A stretch of DNA of 64,000 bases. Source: Serratia quinivorans. Lineage in GTDB: Bacteria; Pseudomonadota; Gammaproteobacteria; Enterobacterales; Enterobacteriaceae. The notes under the pieces are model-generated. The model searched no databases. It worked only from the letters and a program-made list of their open reading frames with translations, and was not told the origin of the DNA. The stretch is from the NCBI RefSeq assembly GCF_946227985.1, contig NZ_CAMKGL010000006.1, positions 124,001 to 188,000 of the forward strand, in the 5' to 3' direction. Of this stretch, positions 54,427 to 63,687 are shown piece by piece; position 1 is the first letter of the stretch, and each line of letters starts with the position of its first letter. The position numbers and the translations under genes were made by a program.

Positions 54427-55382
54427 TAGGTAAAGGCTGCGGGGTAAAGGGCGTGCGCCAGTTTGTGGATGGCGTCAATATTGACCGGCCCCGGCGTCAG
54501 CTCCTGATATTTCAATTTCAAATAACGATGATTGAGCACTGCTCGCGTGTGTTTCATCAATGGGTGTTGTTCAAGAAAAAGCTGCCTTTGGTCGGTATCG
54601 CCGGTCGTCCCTGCCTGGTAATCCACCAGAATGATAAATTCAGGCTCTGCCGCCGCGACACTTTCCCAGTTGGTGGTTGCCCAACTGGTGTTTAGGCTAT
54701 CCATCACATTCTTTGCCCCGGCGGCTTCAATAATCGCCGTCGGCATCGCGTAAGCTCCGCTGGTGTAGGGCTTATCTTCGCCAGAATCATAAAGAAACAC
54801 CTTTATCGGCTTTTGCGTCGCAACTTTGCGATGGATATCGGTCACTTGCTGCTTCCAGCCATTGACCAGCGTTTCCGCCTGCTCCTGTTTGCCAAAGACT
54901 TTGCCGAGCCTAATCATGTCGTCGTATAACAAATCCAGACTGGCACGTGGGCGATGGTTGTCTACGTGGATGCAGCTTTCACTCAGTATCAGCGTTTTGA
55001 TATTAAATTTTGCCAGTGCCTGCGGAGTGACGTCACCGCGCAGGCCATAGTTCCAGCCAGCGAAAAACAGGTCAGGATTAACGGCGAGAAGATTTTCGAT
55101 GGTCGGATATTTCGGTGCCAGCTCAGGGATGGTTCCCCGCTGTTGCGTAAATTCAGGGATATTTTTGTACCAGCCGGAGATGCCGGTCACGCCAACCATG
55201 GCAGGCTGTAGCTGCAGGGCAAAGGCCATTTGCGACATATTGATGTCCTGGATCACCACCCGTTGCGGGGCCTGGGCAAAGGTCAGTGGCTGACCGCAGT
55301 TGTCCACGGTGACAGGAAAACCAGAGGCTCCGGCACTTCCTGAGGCGAATGTCAGTAAGGCGGCGAGGATTAACTTTTTCAC
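54426..55382 (-). CDS. Periplasmic substrate-binding protein of the FecBCD-type importer
   Basis: 318 residues. Signal peptide MKKLILAALLTFASGSAGAS, then a two-lobed class III binding fold: QRVVIQDINMSQMAFALQLQ, IENLLAVNPDLFFAGWNYGL and INEALxxAxGAKNV-like AIIEAAGAKNVMDSL. Similar proteins are often labelled iron-siderophore or F420-0 binding proteins; the ligand is not established. A 121-base gap to the ATPase gene upstream contains the hairpin CCCGG-N10-CCGGG but no recognisable riboswitch. Confidence 0.88.
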   Translation of the reverse strand: MKKLILAALLTFASGSAGASGFPVTVDNCGQPLTFAQAPQRVVIQDINMSQMAFALQLQPAMVGVTGISGWYKNIPEFTQQRGTIPELAPKYPTIENLLAVNPDLFFAGWNYGLRGDVTPQALAKFNIKTLILSESCIHVDNHRPRASLDLLYDDMIRLGKVFGKQEQAETLVNGWKQQVTDIHRKVATQKPIKVFLYDSGEDKPYTSGAYAMPTAIIEAAGAKNVMDSLNTSWATTNWESVAAAEPEFIILVDYQAGTTGDTDQRQLFLEQHPLMKHTRAVLNHRYLKLKYQELTPGPVNIDAIHKLAHALYPAAFT

Positions 55383-55503
55383 ATCGACTCCAGGTTGATA
55401 AACCGAAGTCAGTAACCCGGCTCATTGGGAACCGGGGCAACATACCTGAATAATTCATATGACAAATGTAGTTAGATCAAACAACCGTCGATTTAGATAA
55501 ATT

Positions 55504-56301
55504 TCAGCAGGATGATGTTGGCAACGCCTCGAAAAAACGCAGGGCTTTGCCGGTTAGCGGATGGCGGGCTTGCAGCGATTTCATACCAAACACCTGTTGC
55601 AGGTGTGTTGACTCCAGCACCACATCGGGGGGCCCGTAACAAAGGATTTTCCCTTGATGCATCATGATGACCTGGTCGGAAAAGGGTTGAACCAACTCAA
55701 GATCATGCAGCACTTTCAAGCTGGTTATCTTTTTTTGATGGACCAGTGACAGCAGTTGGTGCCGGGCCAGGGGATCGAGATGGTTGGTAGGTTCATCAAG
55801 TAATAACAACACCGGCTGCTGTGCCAGTACCCGGGCAAATCCGGCCCGTTGGCGTTCGCCCCCCGAAAGCCTGGCCAACGGAAGATGTTGCAGATGGCGG
55901 ATACCTACGTCATCCATCGCTTGTGCAATTATGCGTTGGTGCTCGGATGGCTCGCGATCGGCCTGCCAGGGCAGGCGACCCAGGGCCACGTACTCGTTAA
56001 CTTTAAGCCGCAAATCTGCATTATCGTGTTGGCTAAGCAAGGCGATGGAACGGGCACGCTGCTGGGGCTTGATGGCCGATAAGGGCGTTCCCTGAAAGAG
56101 AATTTCACCTTCGCTCGGTTTTAGCTCACCGGTAATGAGCCGTAACAGCGTGGATTTTCCACTGCCGTTTGGGCCGATGATGGTGACGGACTCATCTTGC
56201 TGCAGGGTAAAGGTGACCCGATTAATCCGTGGGGCTTTCCCTGGGCCGGCCAGGGAAAGATTCTGCACCGATAAAAGACGGTCGGTGGGCAGGTTATTCA
56301 T
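55504..56301 (-). CDS. FecE-type ABC importer ATPase
   Basis: 265 residues from MNNLPTDRLLSVQNLSLAGP with AAGGATACC upstream. Walker [16 protein letters not shown], signature RLSGGERQRAGFARV, Walker B VLLLLDEPTNHLD, and a switch His downstream; intact. It energises the permease encoded downstream. It begins 19 bases after the DSD1-family gene, so the importer is probably cotranscribed with that enzyme, which is unusual for an iron importer. Confidence 0.9.
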   Translation of the reverse strand: MNNLPTDRLLSVQNLSLAGPGKAPRINRVTFTLQQDESVTIIGPNGSGKSTLLRLITGELKPSEGEILFQGTPLSAIKPQQRARSIALLSQHDNADLRLKVNEYVALGRLPWQADREPSEHQRIIAQAMDDVGIRHLQHLPLARLSGGERQRAGFARVLAQQPVLLLLDEPTNHLDPLARHQLLSLVHQKKITSLKVLHDLELVQPFSDQVIMMHQGKILCYGPPDVVLESTHLQQVFGMKSLQARHPLTGKALRFFEALPTSSC

Positions 56302-56320
56302 CAGGTATCCTTTTCCGTTA

Positions 56321-57562
56321 TCAGAAAAACGTCTCAATGGTCTCTATAACGTTGTAATTATCATCAATCAAAAACAGCGTTTTCCATTTATCAAAGGTCA
56401 GGCACGGGTGAGACGTGGCGAACACCAGAATATCACCGACCTGCACCGGGAACTCTGCCGGACAGCTTAACATGGCGTGCTGATCCATAATGCCATGGGT
56501 CATCAGGTGCTGTGTGTCGCTCTGCTGGCGAACCCCATTGCGGTAATGGGCGATCGGTTGCGGCAGACCGGCGTCGAAGGCGGCATCCCGTTTGCCGAAG
56601 TTGACGATAACCCGGCCCGGCTCAGGCACCGACTGCACCAGCGCCACCAGTTCCAATGCCGAGATTAATTCCCCCGCCAGATCGCAGGCGTAGCTGTCAC
56701 GGGCCAGCACCGCATTTTGCGCGTCCTGGTAAATTCCCCGATCGTGGGTGATGTAACAGCCGGGGCGGATCACGACGCGACAGTTTGCCGGCAGCGCCTC
56801 TTCACGCCAGACGTTGCACACCACGTCATACCAGGAGGAACCGGCACCGGTGAGGATTGCTTGCTCAGCGTTCAATAAACCTTGCTGGTGTAGCCCGCGT
56901 AGCAGACCGGCGGCCTCACGCAGGAATTGTTCGATTTTGTGCTGGGCATCGTCGCCGTGCATCACGCCTTCATACAGTTCGATACCTTGCAGACGCAAAC
57001 CCGGCAGTGCGGCTATCTCCTGCGCCAGCCGTTCCGCCTGCGCCACGCTGCGGCAACCGCAGCGCCCGCCGGGGACACCCAATTCCACCAACACATCCAG
57101 CGTTTGCCCGTGCTGGCTGAAAAATGCCGCGAGGGTTTGCGCATTGCTCAGGCTGTCGATACAGCAAAAGAAACCGCTAGCGGGGTGCTGCGCCTTGAGT
57201 TCGGCGATCAGTTGCATATTGGCCTTGCCGACCAGTTGGTTCGCCATCAGTACCCGAGGCACGCCGGCTTCCATGGCCACTTTTGCCTGCCAGGCGGAGC
57301 CGACGCCAATTGCCCAGGCGCCTTGCGCTACCTGACGCTGGAAGATCCACGGCGTCATGGTGGTTTTACCGTGTGGGGCTAAAGAAACGCCGCGCGCATC
57401 GGCATAGTTTTGCATCCAGGCAATATTGTTTTCCAGGCTGCTGGATTTAATGGCGGCGGCCGGCAGGCAGACATCCTCATTGAGCAGGTTTACCGCGGCA
57501 CCGGGGTGATTGTGCATCACGGCGGCTTTGTGGGTAACGGAGAAGTTTTTTTGGTATTTCAT
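56321..57562 (-). CDS. DSD1-family PLP deaminase (D-serine/D-threonine or amino-sugar-acid dehydratase)
   Basis: 413 residues, alanine-racemase-like fold type III. PLP lysine at about residue 66 in LAPHGKTTMTPWIFQ, and the zinc-binding pair in FATSHPCLTFDKW near the C-terminus, both typical of DSD1/D-threonine dehydratase proteins. ITHDRGIYQDAQN and GELISALELVAL are further family blocks. It would remove water and ammonia from a 3-hydroxy-D-amino acid to give a 2-oxo acid. Divergent from rpiR with 192 bases between. The neighbours dgoK and dgoA suggest an amino-hexonate substrate. Confidence 0.85.
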   Translation of the reverse strand: MKYQKNFSVTHKAAVMHNHPGAAVNLLNEDVCLPAAAIKSSSLENNIAWMQNYADARGVSLAPHGKTTMTPWIFQRQVAQGAWAIGVGSAWQAKVAMEAGVPRVLMANQLVGKANMQLIAELKAQHPASGFFCCIDSLSNAQTLAAFFSQHGQTLDVLVELGVPGGRCGCRSVAQAERLAQEIAALPGLRLQGIELYEGVMHGDDAQHKIEQFLREAAGLLRGLHQQGLLNAEQAILTGAGSSWYDVVCNVWREEALPANCRVVIRPGCYITHDRGIYQDAQNAVLARDSYACDLAGELISALELVALVQSVPEPGRVIVNFGKRDAAFDAGLPQPIAHYRNGVRQQSDTQHLMTHGIMDQHAMLSCPAEFPVQVGDILVFATSHPCLTFDKWKTLFLIDDNYNVIETIETFF

Positions 57563-57754
57563 AACATTATCCTTTAAGGGTTCTATCTTTTTTAAAATGA
57601 GTATCGCTATTAAAATTATTGATTTAACTGTGTTTTAATTATTTATTTTCGTGAGTTGGGTACAAAGTATCATTTTTAGAACTGTTTTTTGTGTAGTCTT
57701 CCACTGTTTTCTTGCATTGTAAATGACAAAATTTAACCACTATGAGGTGAGGCG

Positions 57755-58618
57755 ATGGGTGTTGAAATCGACATTATCTCGCGCATTACGGAGCGTTTTA
57801 TCGAGCTGAGCAGCGCCGAAAAACGTATCGCGCAATTTATTTTGGACGACGCCGACGCGGTAACTGCGCTGCCGATCGCCGAACTGGCCCGGCAGGCCAA
57901 CGTTAGCCAGGCTTCGATTACGCGATTTGCCAAAACGCTGGGCTGCCGGGACGTGCGTGATCTCAAGGTCAAGCTGGCGCAGTCGTTGGCGGTGGGGCAA
58001 AGGTTTATTCATGAAGAGCCTGACCTGGAAGGGATCCAGGGGATTTATGAAACCATCATCAATGTCCTGAATATTAACCGGCGGACCATTGATGAAGCGG
58101 CGTTGGGCAAAGCGGTAGGCTGGCTCAGCGATGCGCGGCAAATTTTGGCGATTGGCATGGGCGGCGGTTCGACCATTTGTGCGGCAGAAGTGCAGCATCG
58201 TTTGTTCCGGCTCGGGCTGCCGGTGAACGCGCAAAGTGACGGTCTCTTGGTACGCATGATGGCGGCGGCGGTGAGCAAACAGGATGTGGTGGTGGCGCTG
58301 TCACTGGGCGGCTATACGCAGGAAGTGGTGGAAAGTGCCGCCATTGCCCGCCAGTACGGGGCCAAAGTGGTGGCGATTACCCCCGCCGGAACACCGCTGG
58401 CGGCACAGGCTGACGTACTGCTGGCGCTGGTGGTGCGGGAAAATGACTACATCTACAAACCCAGCACCTCGCGCTACGCCATGCTGGCGATGGTGGACGT
58501 GCTGGCGACGGCATTGGCCATGGCGAATAAACGCCAGTCCAGGGATCGGCTACGCCGCATCAAGCTGGCGTTGGACAGCCATCGCGGAGGGGCCGATCGG
58601 CAGCCGTTGGGTGACTGA
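57755..58618 (+). CDS. RpiR/MurR-family regulator with SIS domain
   Basis: 287 residues. N-terminal helix-turn-helix (residues 15-75: FIELSSAEKRIAQFILDDAD, ARQANVSQASITRFAKTLGC), then a sugar-isomerase (SIS) domain at about 120-250 (ILAIGMGGGSTICAAEVQHR; VVVALSLGGYTQEVVESAAI). SIS domains bind phosphorylated sugars, so a 2-keto-3-deoxy-6-phosphosugar acid could be the effector. It heads the catabolic operon and is divergent from the DSD1 gene, so it likely controls both directions. Confidence 0.9.
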   Translation: MGVEIDIISRITERFIELSSAEKRIAQFILDDADAVTALPIAELARQANVSQASITRFAKTLGCRDVRDLKVKLAQSLAVGQRFIHEEPDLEGIQGIYETIINVLNINRRTIDEAALGKAVGWLSDARQILAIGMGGGSTICAAEVQHRLFRLGLPVNAQSDGLLVRMMAAAVSKQDVVVALSLGGYTQEVVESAAIARQYGAKVVAITPAGTPLAAQADVLLALVVRENDYIYKPSTSRYAMLAMVDVLATALAMANKRQSRDRLRRIKLALDSHRGGADRQPLGD

Positions 58619-58657
58619 GCCGGTATCCCACAGACAATAACGGAAGGATGATGATTC

Positions 58658-60097
58658 ATGCGGTATCAGTATCTGTTTAAAAATGTCACGGTGATCGACG
58701 GCAGCGGTGGGCCGCAGTACCGGGCGGATGTTGCGGTCAAAGACGACCGCATCGCGGCGATTGCGCCTGCCATCGAGGCCGACGCCGAGGTGGTGATCGA
58801 TGGCCGGGAGCGGGTGCTGTCTCCGGGGTTTATCGACGTGCATACCCATGATGATACCAACGTGATCCGCATGCCTGAAATGCTGCCGAAGATTTCACAG
58901 GGTGTGACGACGGTGATTGTCGGCAACTGTGGTATCAGCGCGGCCGGAGCGACGATCAGGACCCAGGTGCCGGATCCGATGAACCTGCTGGGTGAGAAAG
59001 AACATTTCGTTTACCCGACGATTGCGGCCTACCGTCAGCAGGTGGAAGCCGTGACGCCTGGGGTGAATGTCGCGACGCTGATCGGGCATACCACCTTGCG
59101 CAGCAACCAGATGGATGACCTGTTCCGCCCGGCCAATGCCGGGGAGATCGTCGCCATGCGCGAGCAATTGCGCACGGCATTGCTACAGGGCGCGTTGGGG
59201 TTGAGCACCGGTCTGGCGTACGCCACGGCGTTTTCAGCCCCCACCGAAGAGGTGATGGCACTGGCGGAAGAGTTGGCGGGCGAGCAGGGTATTTACACCA
59301 CTCACCTGCGCTCGGAGTTTGAACCTATACTCGAGGCGATGGATGAGGCCTTCCGCATTGGCCGTCATGGCCGGGTACCCGTGGTGATTTCCCATCATAA
59401 ATGTGCCGGAGCCAAAAACTGGGGCCGCACCCAGGAAACGTTAAAACTGTTCGACAAGGTGCGCCAGACGCAGGATGTGTCCTGCGACTGCTATCCCTAT
59501 TCCGCCAGCTCGTCGACGCTGGATTTAAAACAGATCACTGATGAATTCGACATCGTCATCACCTGGTCCGAACCGCACCCGGAGATGGCGGGGCAGTCTT
59601 TGCGGGACATCGCCGGAACCTGGTCGATGAGCCTGCATGAGGCCGGCAAGCAGCTGATGCCGGCAGGCGCGATTTACTACAACATGGACGAGCAGGATGT
59701 ACGCCGGGTGTTGAGTTATCCACTGACCATGGTGGGATCGGATGGCCTGCCAAACGATCCGATGCCGCATCCGCGCCTGTGGGGCGCCTTCCCGCGCGTA
59801 CTGGGCCATTATAGCCGCGACGAAGGACTCTTCCCCCTGACCGTGGCGGTGCACAAAATGAGCGGCATGTCCGCGGCGCGTTATCAACTGCCGCAGCGTG
59901 GGCTGATCAAAACGGGTTACTACGCCGATCTGGTCTTGTTCGATGCGTTGAAAGTGAAAGACAGCGCAACGTTCAGCCAGCCCCAACAACCCGCCGCCGG
60001 GATTGACGCGGTGTGGGTGAACGGCGTACTGAGTTATGAACATCAGGCCGTTACCGGCCTGCGCGCCGGGCGGTTTTTATGCCGCCAGGGCAAATAA
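58658..60097 (+). CDS. N-acyl-D-amino-acid deacylase (amidohydrolase)
   Basis: 479 residues. Metal motif LSPGFIDVHTHDDTNVIRMP with His62 and His64, the Cys ligand in VIVGNCGISAAG, the loop VVISHHKCAGAKNWGRTQET, and SDGLPNDPMPHPRLWGAFPR with the catalytic Asp are those of D-aminoacylases. It hydrolyses N-acyl groups from D-amino acids, or here perhaps from an N-acetyl amino-sugar acid. It lies 39 bases after rpiR and 17 before the RidA paralog. Confidence 0.92.
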   Translation: MRYQYLFKNVTVIDGSGGPQYRADVAVKDDRIAAIAPAIEADAEVVIDGRERVLSPGFIDVHTHDDTNVIRMPEMLPKISQGVTTVIVGNCGISAAGATIRTQVPDPMNLLGEKEHFVYPTIAAYRQQVEAVTPGVNVATLIGHTTLRSNQMDDLFRPANAGEIVAMREQLRTALLQGALGLSTGLAYATAFSAPTEEVMALAEELAGEQGIYTTHLRSEFEPILEAMDEAFRIGRHGRVPVVISHHKCAGAKNWGRTQETLKLFDKVRQTQDVSCDCYPYSASSSTLDLKQITDEFDIVITWSEPHPEMAGQSLRDIAGTWSMSLHEAGKQLMPAGAIYYNMDEQDVRRVLSYPLTMVGSDGLPNDPMPHPRLWGAFPRVLGHYSRDEGLFPLTVAVHKMSGMSAARYQLPQRGLIKTGYYADLVLFDALKVKDSATFSQPQQPAAGIDAVWVNGVLSYEHQAVTGLRAGRFLCRQGK

Positions 60098-60114
60098 ATC
60101 GACAGGAGCAAGGC

Positions 60115-60513
60115 ATGACGATCAAAAGATACGGTATTGATGGCGGCACCGGCACGGGTGGGCAACATCTGCCCTTTTCCAGGGCGGTAGAAGCGGGTGG
60201 CTGGCTGTATATCTCCGGCCAGACGCCGATGAAAGACGGTGAAGTGGTGGAGGGCGGTATTATTGAGCAGTCCCGCCTGGCGATCCAAAACTGCCTGGAT
60301 ATTATGCTGGAGGCGGGATATGGCCTGGAGGATGTGGTACACGTAAAGGTCATTCTGACCGATGCCCGTTATTTCCAGTCATTCAATAAAGTGTTCCGTG
60401 AATTTTTTGCCGCTCATCCACCGGCGCGTATTTGCGCTGTTGCCGATTTGGTGGTGGATTGCAAAGTGGAAGTTGATATTACCTGTTATAACGCAGCACG
60501 CATTACCCGATAG
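60115..60513 (+). CDS. RidA-family protein, catabolic paralog
   Basis: 132 residues from MTIKRYGIDGGTGTGGQHLP with AGGAGCAAGG upstream. YjgF fold: PFSRAVEAGGWLYISGQTP and FFAAHPPARICAVADLVVDC, the Arg of PPARIC being the catalytic position. Proteins of this kind linked to amino-acid dehydratase genes hydrolyse the imine intermediates. Distinct from the housekeeping RidA at 51221. Confidence 0.9.
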   Translation: MTIKRYGIDGGTGTGGQHLPFSRAVEAGGWLYISGQTPMKDGEVVEGGIIEQSRLAIQNCLDIMLEAGYGLEDVVHVKVILTDARYFQSFNKVFREFFAAHPPARICAVADLVVDCKVEVDITCYNAARITR

Positions 60514-60540
60514 TCCCTTTCTAAAAATATAAAATGTAAT

Positions 60541-60590
60541 AGGGTGGTTTAACCACCCTTAATAATAAAACGCCTGATTTATTTCAGGCG
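60541..60590 (+). terminator. Two hairpins between the RidA paralog and the symporter
   Basis: AGGGTGGTT-T-AACCACCCT (near-perfect palindrome) followed by TAATAATAAAA, then CGCCTGA-TTTATT-TCAGGCG. They likely act as a partial terminator or as mRNA-stabilising hairpins dividing the operon into two parts. Confidence 0.65.
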
Positions 60591-60650
60591 AGATAACGCT
60601 ATTTTTATTTTCTTATTTTACTGCTACCCAACACTGACAGGATGTGAGAT

Positions 60651-62141
60651 ATGAATAATTTATCTTTCCTTATCTGGTTCGCTATCTATGCCCTCGCCAT
60701 GATTGCACTTGGCTGGTATGTTTCGCGCCACCAAAAAAACGGCGATGACTTTCTGCTGGGTGGCCGATCCCTGCCGATGTTCCTGACGCTCGGCTCGACG
60801 GTCGGTACCATGGTTGGCACCGGCTCCAGCGTGGGCGCAGTGGGCTTTGGTTATGCCAACGGCTGGGCCGGCATGCTGTATGGCATTGGCGGGGCGACGG
60901 GCATACTGCTGGTCGCCTGGTTATTTGCACCGGTCAGAAAAATGCGCTTTATGACCATGAGTGAAGAAATCTCTTATTATACCGGTGGCAGTAAAATAAT
61001 TAAAAACGTCGTCGCGCTGCTGATATTTATTGCCTCTATTGGTTGGTTGGGCGCCCATATTCTGGGGGGCGGATTATATTTGGCCTGGGCCAGCGGTATT
61101 GATATTAACGTGGCTAAAGTAATTATTGCCCTGGCCTTTGTGGTTTATGTGGGTATTGGCGGGTATTCTGCGGTGGTTTGGATCGATACGGTGCAATCTA
61201 TTGTGCTGTTCCTCGGCTTTATTTTGATGGCGGTGCTGGCGGTACAGCATGTCGGTGGTTGGGCTAACATTCAGCACGCGGTAGATCCCGCTGCGCAAAG
61301 CCTGTTTGCCATCGACAAACTGGGCATGTTACCGGCGTTCTCACTGGCCTTGGTGATCGCCGTCGGCGTACTGGCCACTCCTTCTTACCGTCAGCGGATT
61401 TACTCGGCGAAAACCGTTTCGTCAGTGCGTCAGTCATTTACCATTACCGGCATTCTTTACCTGTTTTTCTCCTTCCTGCCGGCGATCATCGGTATGGCTG
61501 TCTGGACCATGAACCCCAATCTGGAAAACAGCGGTTTCGCTTTCTTGTTCGGCACCCAGGTACTGCCGCACGTGGTGGCAATGGTGATCCTGGTGGCCGG
61601 AATGTCGGCGAACATGTCCTCGGGCAGCTCGGACGCCATCGCTGGGGTGTCGATCATCCTGCGTGATCTCTACACCTTGTTTACCGGCCATATGCCGGCG
61701 GAAGACAAGGCTATTCGCCTGTCGCGGATCTTCCTGGTGCTGGTGATTGCGTTGGCGCTGGTGTTTGCCCTGACCTCCAACGACATCATCAGCTACATCA
61801 CCAAAATGATCTCGATGATCATGTCCGGCCTGTTTATTTGCTCCATTCTGGGCCGTTTCTGGACCCGCTTTAACTGGCAGGGGGCATTGGCGGCGCTGAT
61901 CGGCGGGGCGGCAACCTCAATGGCGGTGCTGATGAACAGCGATTGGCTGGCGTTTTGGGGCAACCCTTGCTTCCCTTCGGTGATGTTCAGCCTGATTGGC
62001 GCGGTAGTGGTGACGCTGGTGACACCGGCGAACAAAATGAGCCGCGAGCAGGCGCTGGAGATGATTACCCGCGAGCGGGAAAACCGTCCGGCGGTCAAGG
62101 TGCCGTTGGGTAAAAGCGCTGCCGCCGGCCGTAACGCGTAA
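60651..62141 (+). CDS. Sodium:solute symporter (SSS family)
   Basis: 496 residues, about 13 helices. MNNLSFLIWFAIYALAMIAL at the start, GRSLPMFLTLGSTVGTMVGT GSS near 45, and the family signature in MVILVAGMSANMSSGSSDAIA GVS with SSGSSD, the sodium-site helix. Presumed importer of the substrate of this cluster. It lies between the RidA paralog and dgoK; the spacing of 15 bases to dgoK implies cotranscription. Confidence 0.92.
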   Translation: MNNLSFLIWFAIYALAMIALGWYVSRHQKNGDDFLLGGRSLPMFLTLGSTVGTMVGTGSSVGAVGFGYANGWAGMLYGIGGATGILLVAWLFAPVRKMRFMTMSEEISYYTGGSKIIKNVVALLIFIASIGWLGAHILGGGLYLAWASGIDINVAKVIIALAFVVYVGIGGYSAVVWIDTVQSIVLFLGFILMAVLAVQHVGGWANIQHAVDPAAQSLFAIDKLGMLPAFSLALVIAVGVLATPSYRQRIYSAKTVSSVRQSFTITGILYLFFSFLPAIIGMAVWTMNPNLENSGFAFLFGTQVLPHVVAMVILVAGMSANMSSGSSDAIAGVSIILRDLYTLFTGHMPAEDKAIRLSRIFLVLVIALALVFALTSNDIISYITKMISMIMSGLFICSILGRFWTRFNWQGALAALIGGAATSMAVLMNSDWLAFWGNPCFPSVMFSLIGAVVVTLVTPANKMSREQALEMITRERENRPAVKVPLGKSAAAGRNA

Positions 62142-62156
62142 GCGCGGGAGAACAGC

Positions 62157-63068
62157 ATGACCGCAAATTATATAGCCATTGACTGGGGCTCCAGCCACCT
62201 GCGTGCCTGGCGCATAGAGAACGGGGCGTGTGTCGCGCAACAGCACACGGCGCAAGGGGTAAAGTTTGTCGAAGCGGGCAGCCATGATGCCGTCTTGATG
62301 GCGCTGCTGGCACCGTGGCGGGCGTGGATCGAAGCGCGGCAGATCCCGGTGTTGATGGCCGGCATGGTCGGCAGTGACAGCGGCTGGCTGGACAGCGGCT
62401 ATCAAAGGTTGCCACTGCAGGTGGAAGCGATTGCCGCCGGGTGCATTGTCGTGCCGTCCTCGTTGCGCAGCCCGGTGTGGTTGCGTCCGGGGCTGGCACA
62501 GTGGGAGGAGGAGGGTGCCAACGTGATGCGCGGTGAAGAGGTGCAACTGCTGGGGGCGCTGGCCTGCCGGCAGGCCGATATTTATTTGTTCCCCGGCACG
62601 CACAGCAAGTGGGTCAAACCCAGTATTCAGGCCGATGGCGTGCTGATAGAAGATTTCTCCACCGCCATCACCGGTGAGCTGTATCAGTTGCTGCTGCAAC
62701 ATAGCCTGTTGGGCAAAGGTTTAGCGGAGGGTGAGAACGACCCGCAGGCGTTTACCGACGGCGTACAAGCGTCGCTGCGGGGGGAAGATAGCCTGTTGAA
62801 TCGCCTGTTCTACGCCCGTTCGCGACGGGTGCTGGGTTATTTAGCGGCGACCAGCGTGGCGTCCTGGTTATCCGGCGTGTTGATTGGTGAAGAACTGGCG
62901 CAGCTGGTGCGGCGCTGGCCGCAAAGCGAGAGGCTGGCGCTGGTGGGGGATGCCCCGCTGGTGACGCATTATCTGGCCGCGTGTCATATCGCCGGGAAAA
63001 AAGCCGTGGTTATCGAGGCGCAGGTCGCCATGTTGAACGGATTCGGGAGAATTTATGCAGCCTTATAA
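62157..63068 (+). CDS. dgoK: 2-dehydro-3-deoxygalactonokinase DgoK
   Basis: 303 residues. Phosphate-binding IAIDWGSSHLRAWRIENG at the N-terminus, MAGMVGSDSGWLDSGYQRLP, ANVMRGEEVQLLGAL, FPGTHSKWV and SVASWLSGVLIGEE are all DgoK signatures. It phosphorylates 2-keto-3-deoxygalactonate at O6. It overlaps dgoA by 14 bases. The usual D-galactonate dehydratase (dgoD) and transporter (dgoT) are not here, which implies another route to the keto-deoxy acid. Confidence 0.93.
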   Translation: MTANYIAIDWGSSHLRAWRIENGACVAQQHTAQGVKFVEAGSHDAVLMALLAPWRAWIEARQIPVLMAGMVGSDSGWLDSGYQRLPLQVEAIAAGCIVVPSSLRSPVWLRPGLAQWEEEGANVMRGEEVQLLGALACRQADIYLFPGTHSKWVKPSIQADGVLIEDFSTAITGELYQLLLQHSLLGKGLAEGENDPQAFTDGVQASLRGEDSLLNRLFYARSRRVLGYLAATSVASWLSGVLIGEELAQLVRRWPQSERLALVGDAPLVTHYLAACHIAGKKAVVIEAQVAMLNGFGRIYAAL

Positions 63069-63669
63069 ATTACCGCTGGTGGCTATTTTGCGTGGTATTA
63101 CACCTGCAGAGGTACTGGAGCACGCCAGTGGGCTGCTCGAGGCCGGGTTTGAAATGATCGAAGTGCCCACCAACTCACCCGACTGGCAGCAAAGCGTGCG
63201 GTTGTTGCAACAGTACTACGGTGCGCGAGCGCATATCGGTGCCGGGACGGTGATCGACGACGAAAAGCTGGAGGCGCTGATCGCCAGCGGTGCGACGCTG
63301 ATGGTGACACCCAATACCGATCCCGTGTTGATCCGCCGAGCCAAAGCCGCGGGATTGATGAGCTGCGTGGGGGCGATGACGCCGAGCGAGGTCTTTGCGG
63401 CGCTGGCGGCGGGCGCGGATATTGTGAAAATCTTCCCGGCGGGCGCGTTGGGCACAGGCTACATCCGGGCACTGGTGAGCGTGCTGCCGAAAAGCACCCA
63501 GCTTTATGCGGTAGGTGGCATCACGCCGGAGAACCTGGCGGACTATCTTGCCGCCGGTTGCACGGGCGCAGGGTTGGGGTCAGATCTGTATCGTGCAGGC
63601 CAAACGCCGGAGGAAACCTGGCGTAAGGCCGGGCGTTTTGCCGCCGCCTTGCGCAGGGCGGTGGAGTAA
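63055..63669 (+). CDS. dgoA: 2-dehydro-3-deoxy-6-phosphogalactonate aldolase DgoA
   Basis: 204 residues, class I KDPG/KDPGal aldolase barrel. LVAILRGITPAEVLEHASGL, IGAGTVIDDEKLEALIASGA, the Schiff-base Lys in DIVKIFPAGALG and YAVGGITPENLADYLAAGC are intact. It splits the phosphorylated keto-deoxy acid to pyruvate and glyceraldehyde 3-phosphate. Last gene of the operon. Confidence 0.93.
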   Translation: MQPYKLPLVAILRGITPAEVLEHASGLLEAGFEMIEVPTNSPDWQQSVRLLQQYYGARAHIGAGTVIDDEKLEALIASGATLMVTPNTDPVLIRRAKAAGLMSCVGAMTPSEVFAALAAGADIVKIFPAGALGTGYIRALVSVLPKSTQLYAVGGITPENLADYLAAGCTGAGLGSDLYRAGQTPEETWRKAGRFAAALRRAVE

Positions 63670-63687
63670 TCCTGCGCCGGACAACGC

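Noticed and set aside
55383-55503. Cobalamin riboswitch before the FecBCD-type binding protein
   Set aside because: No B12-box or core elements recognised; only a small hairpin.
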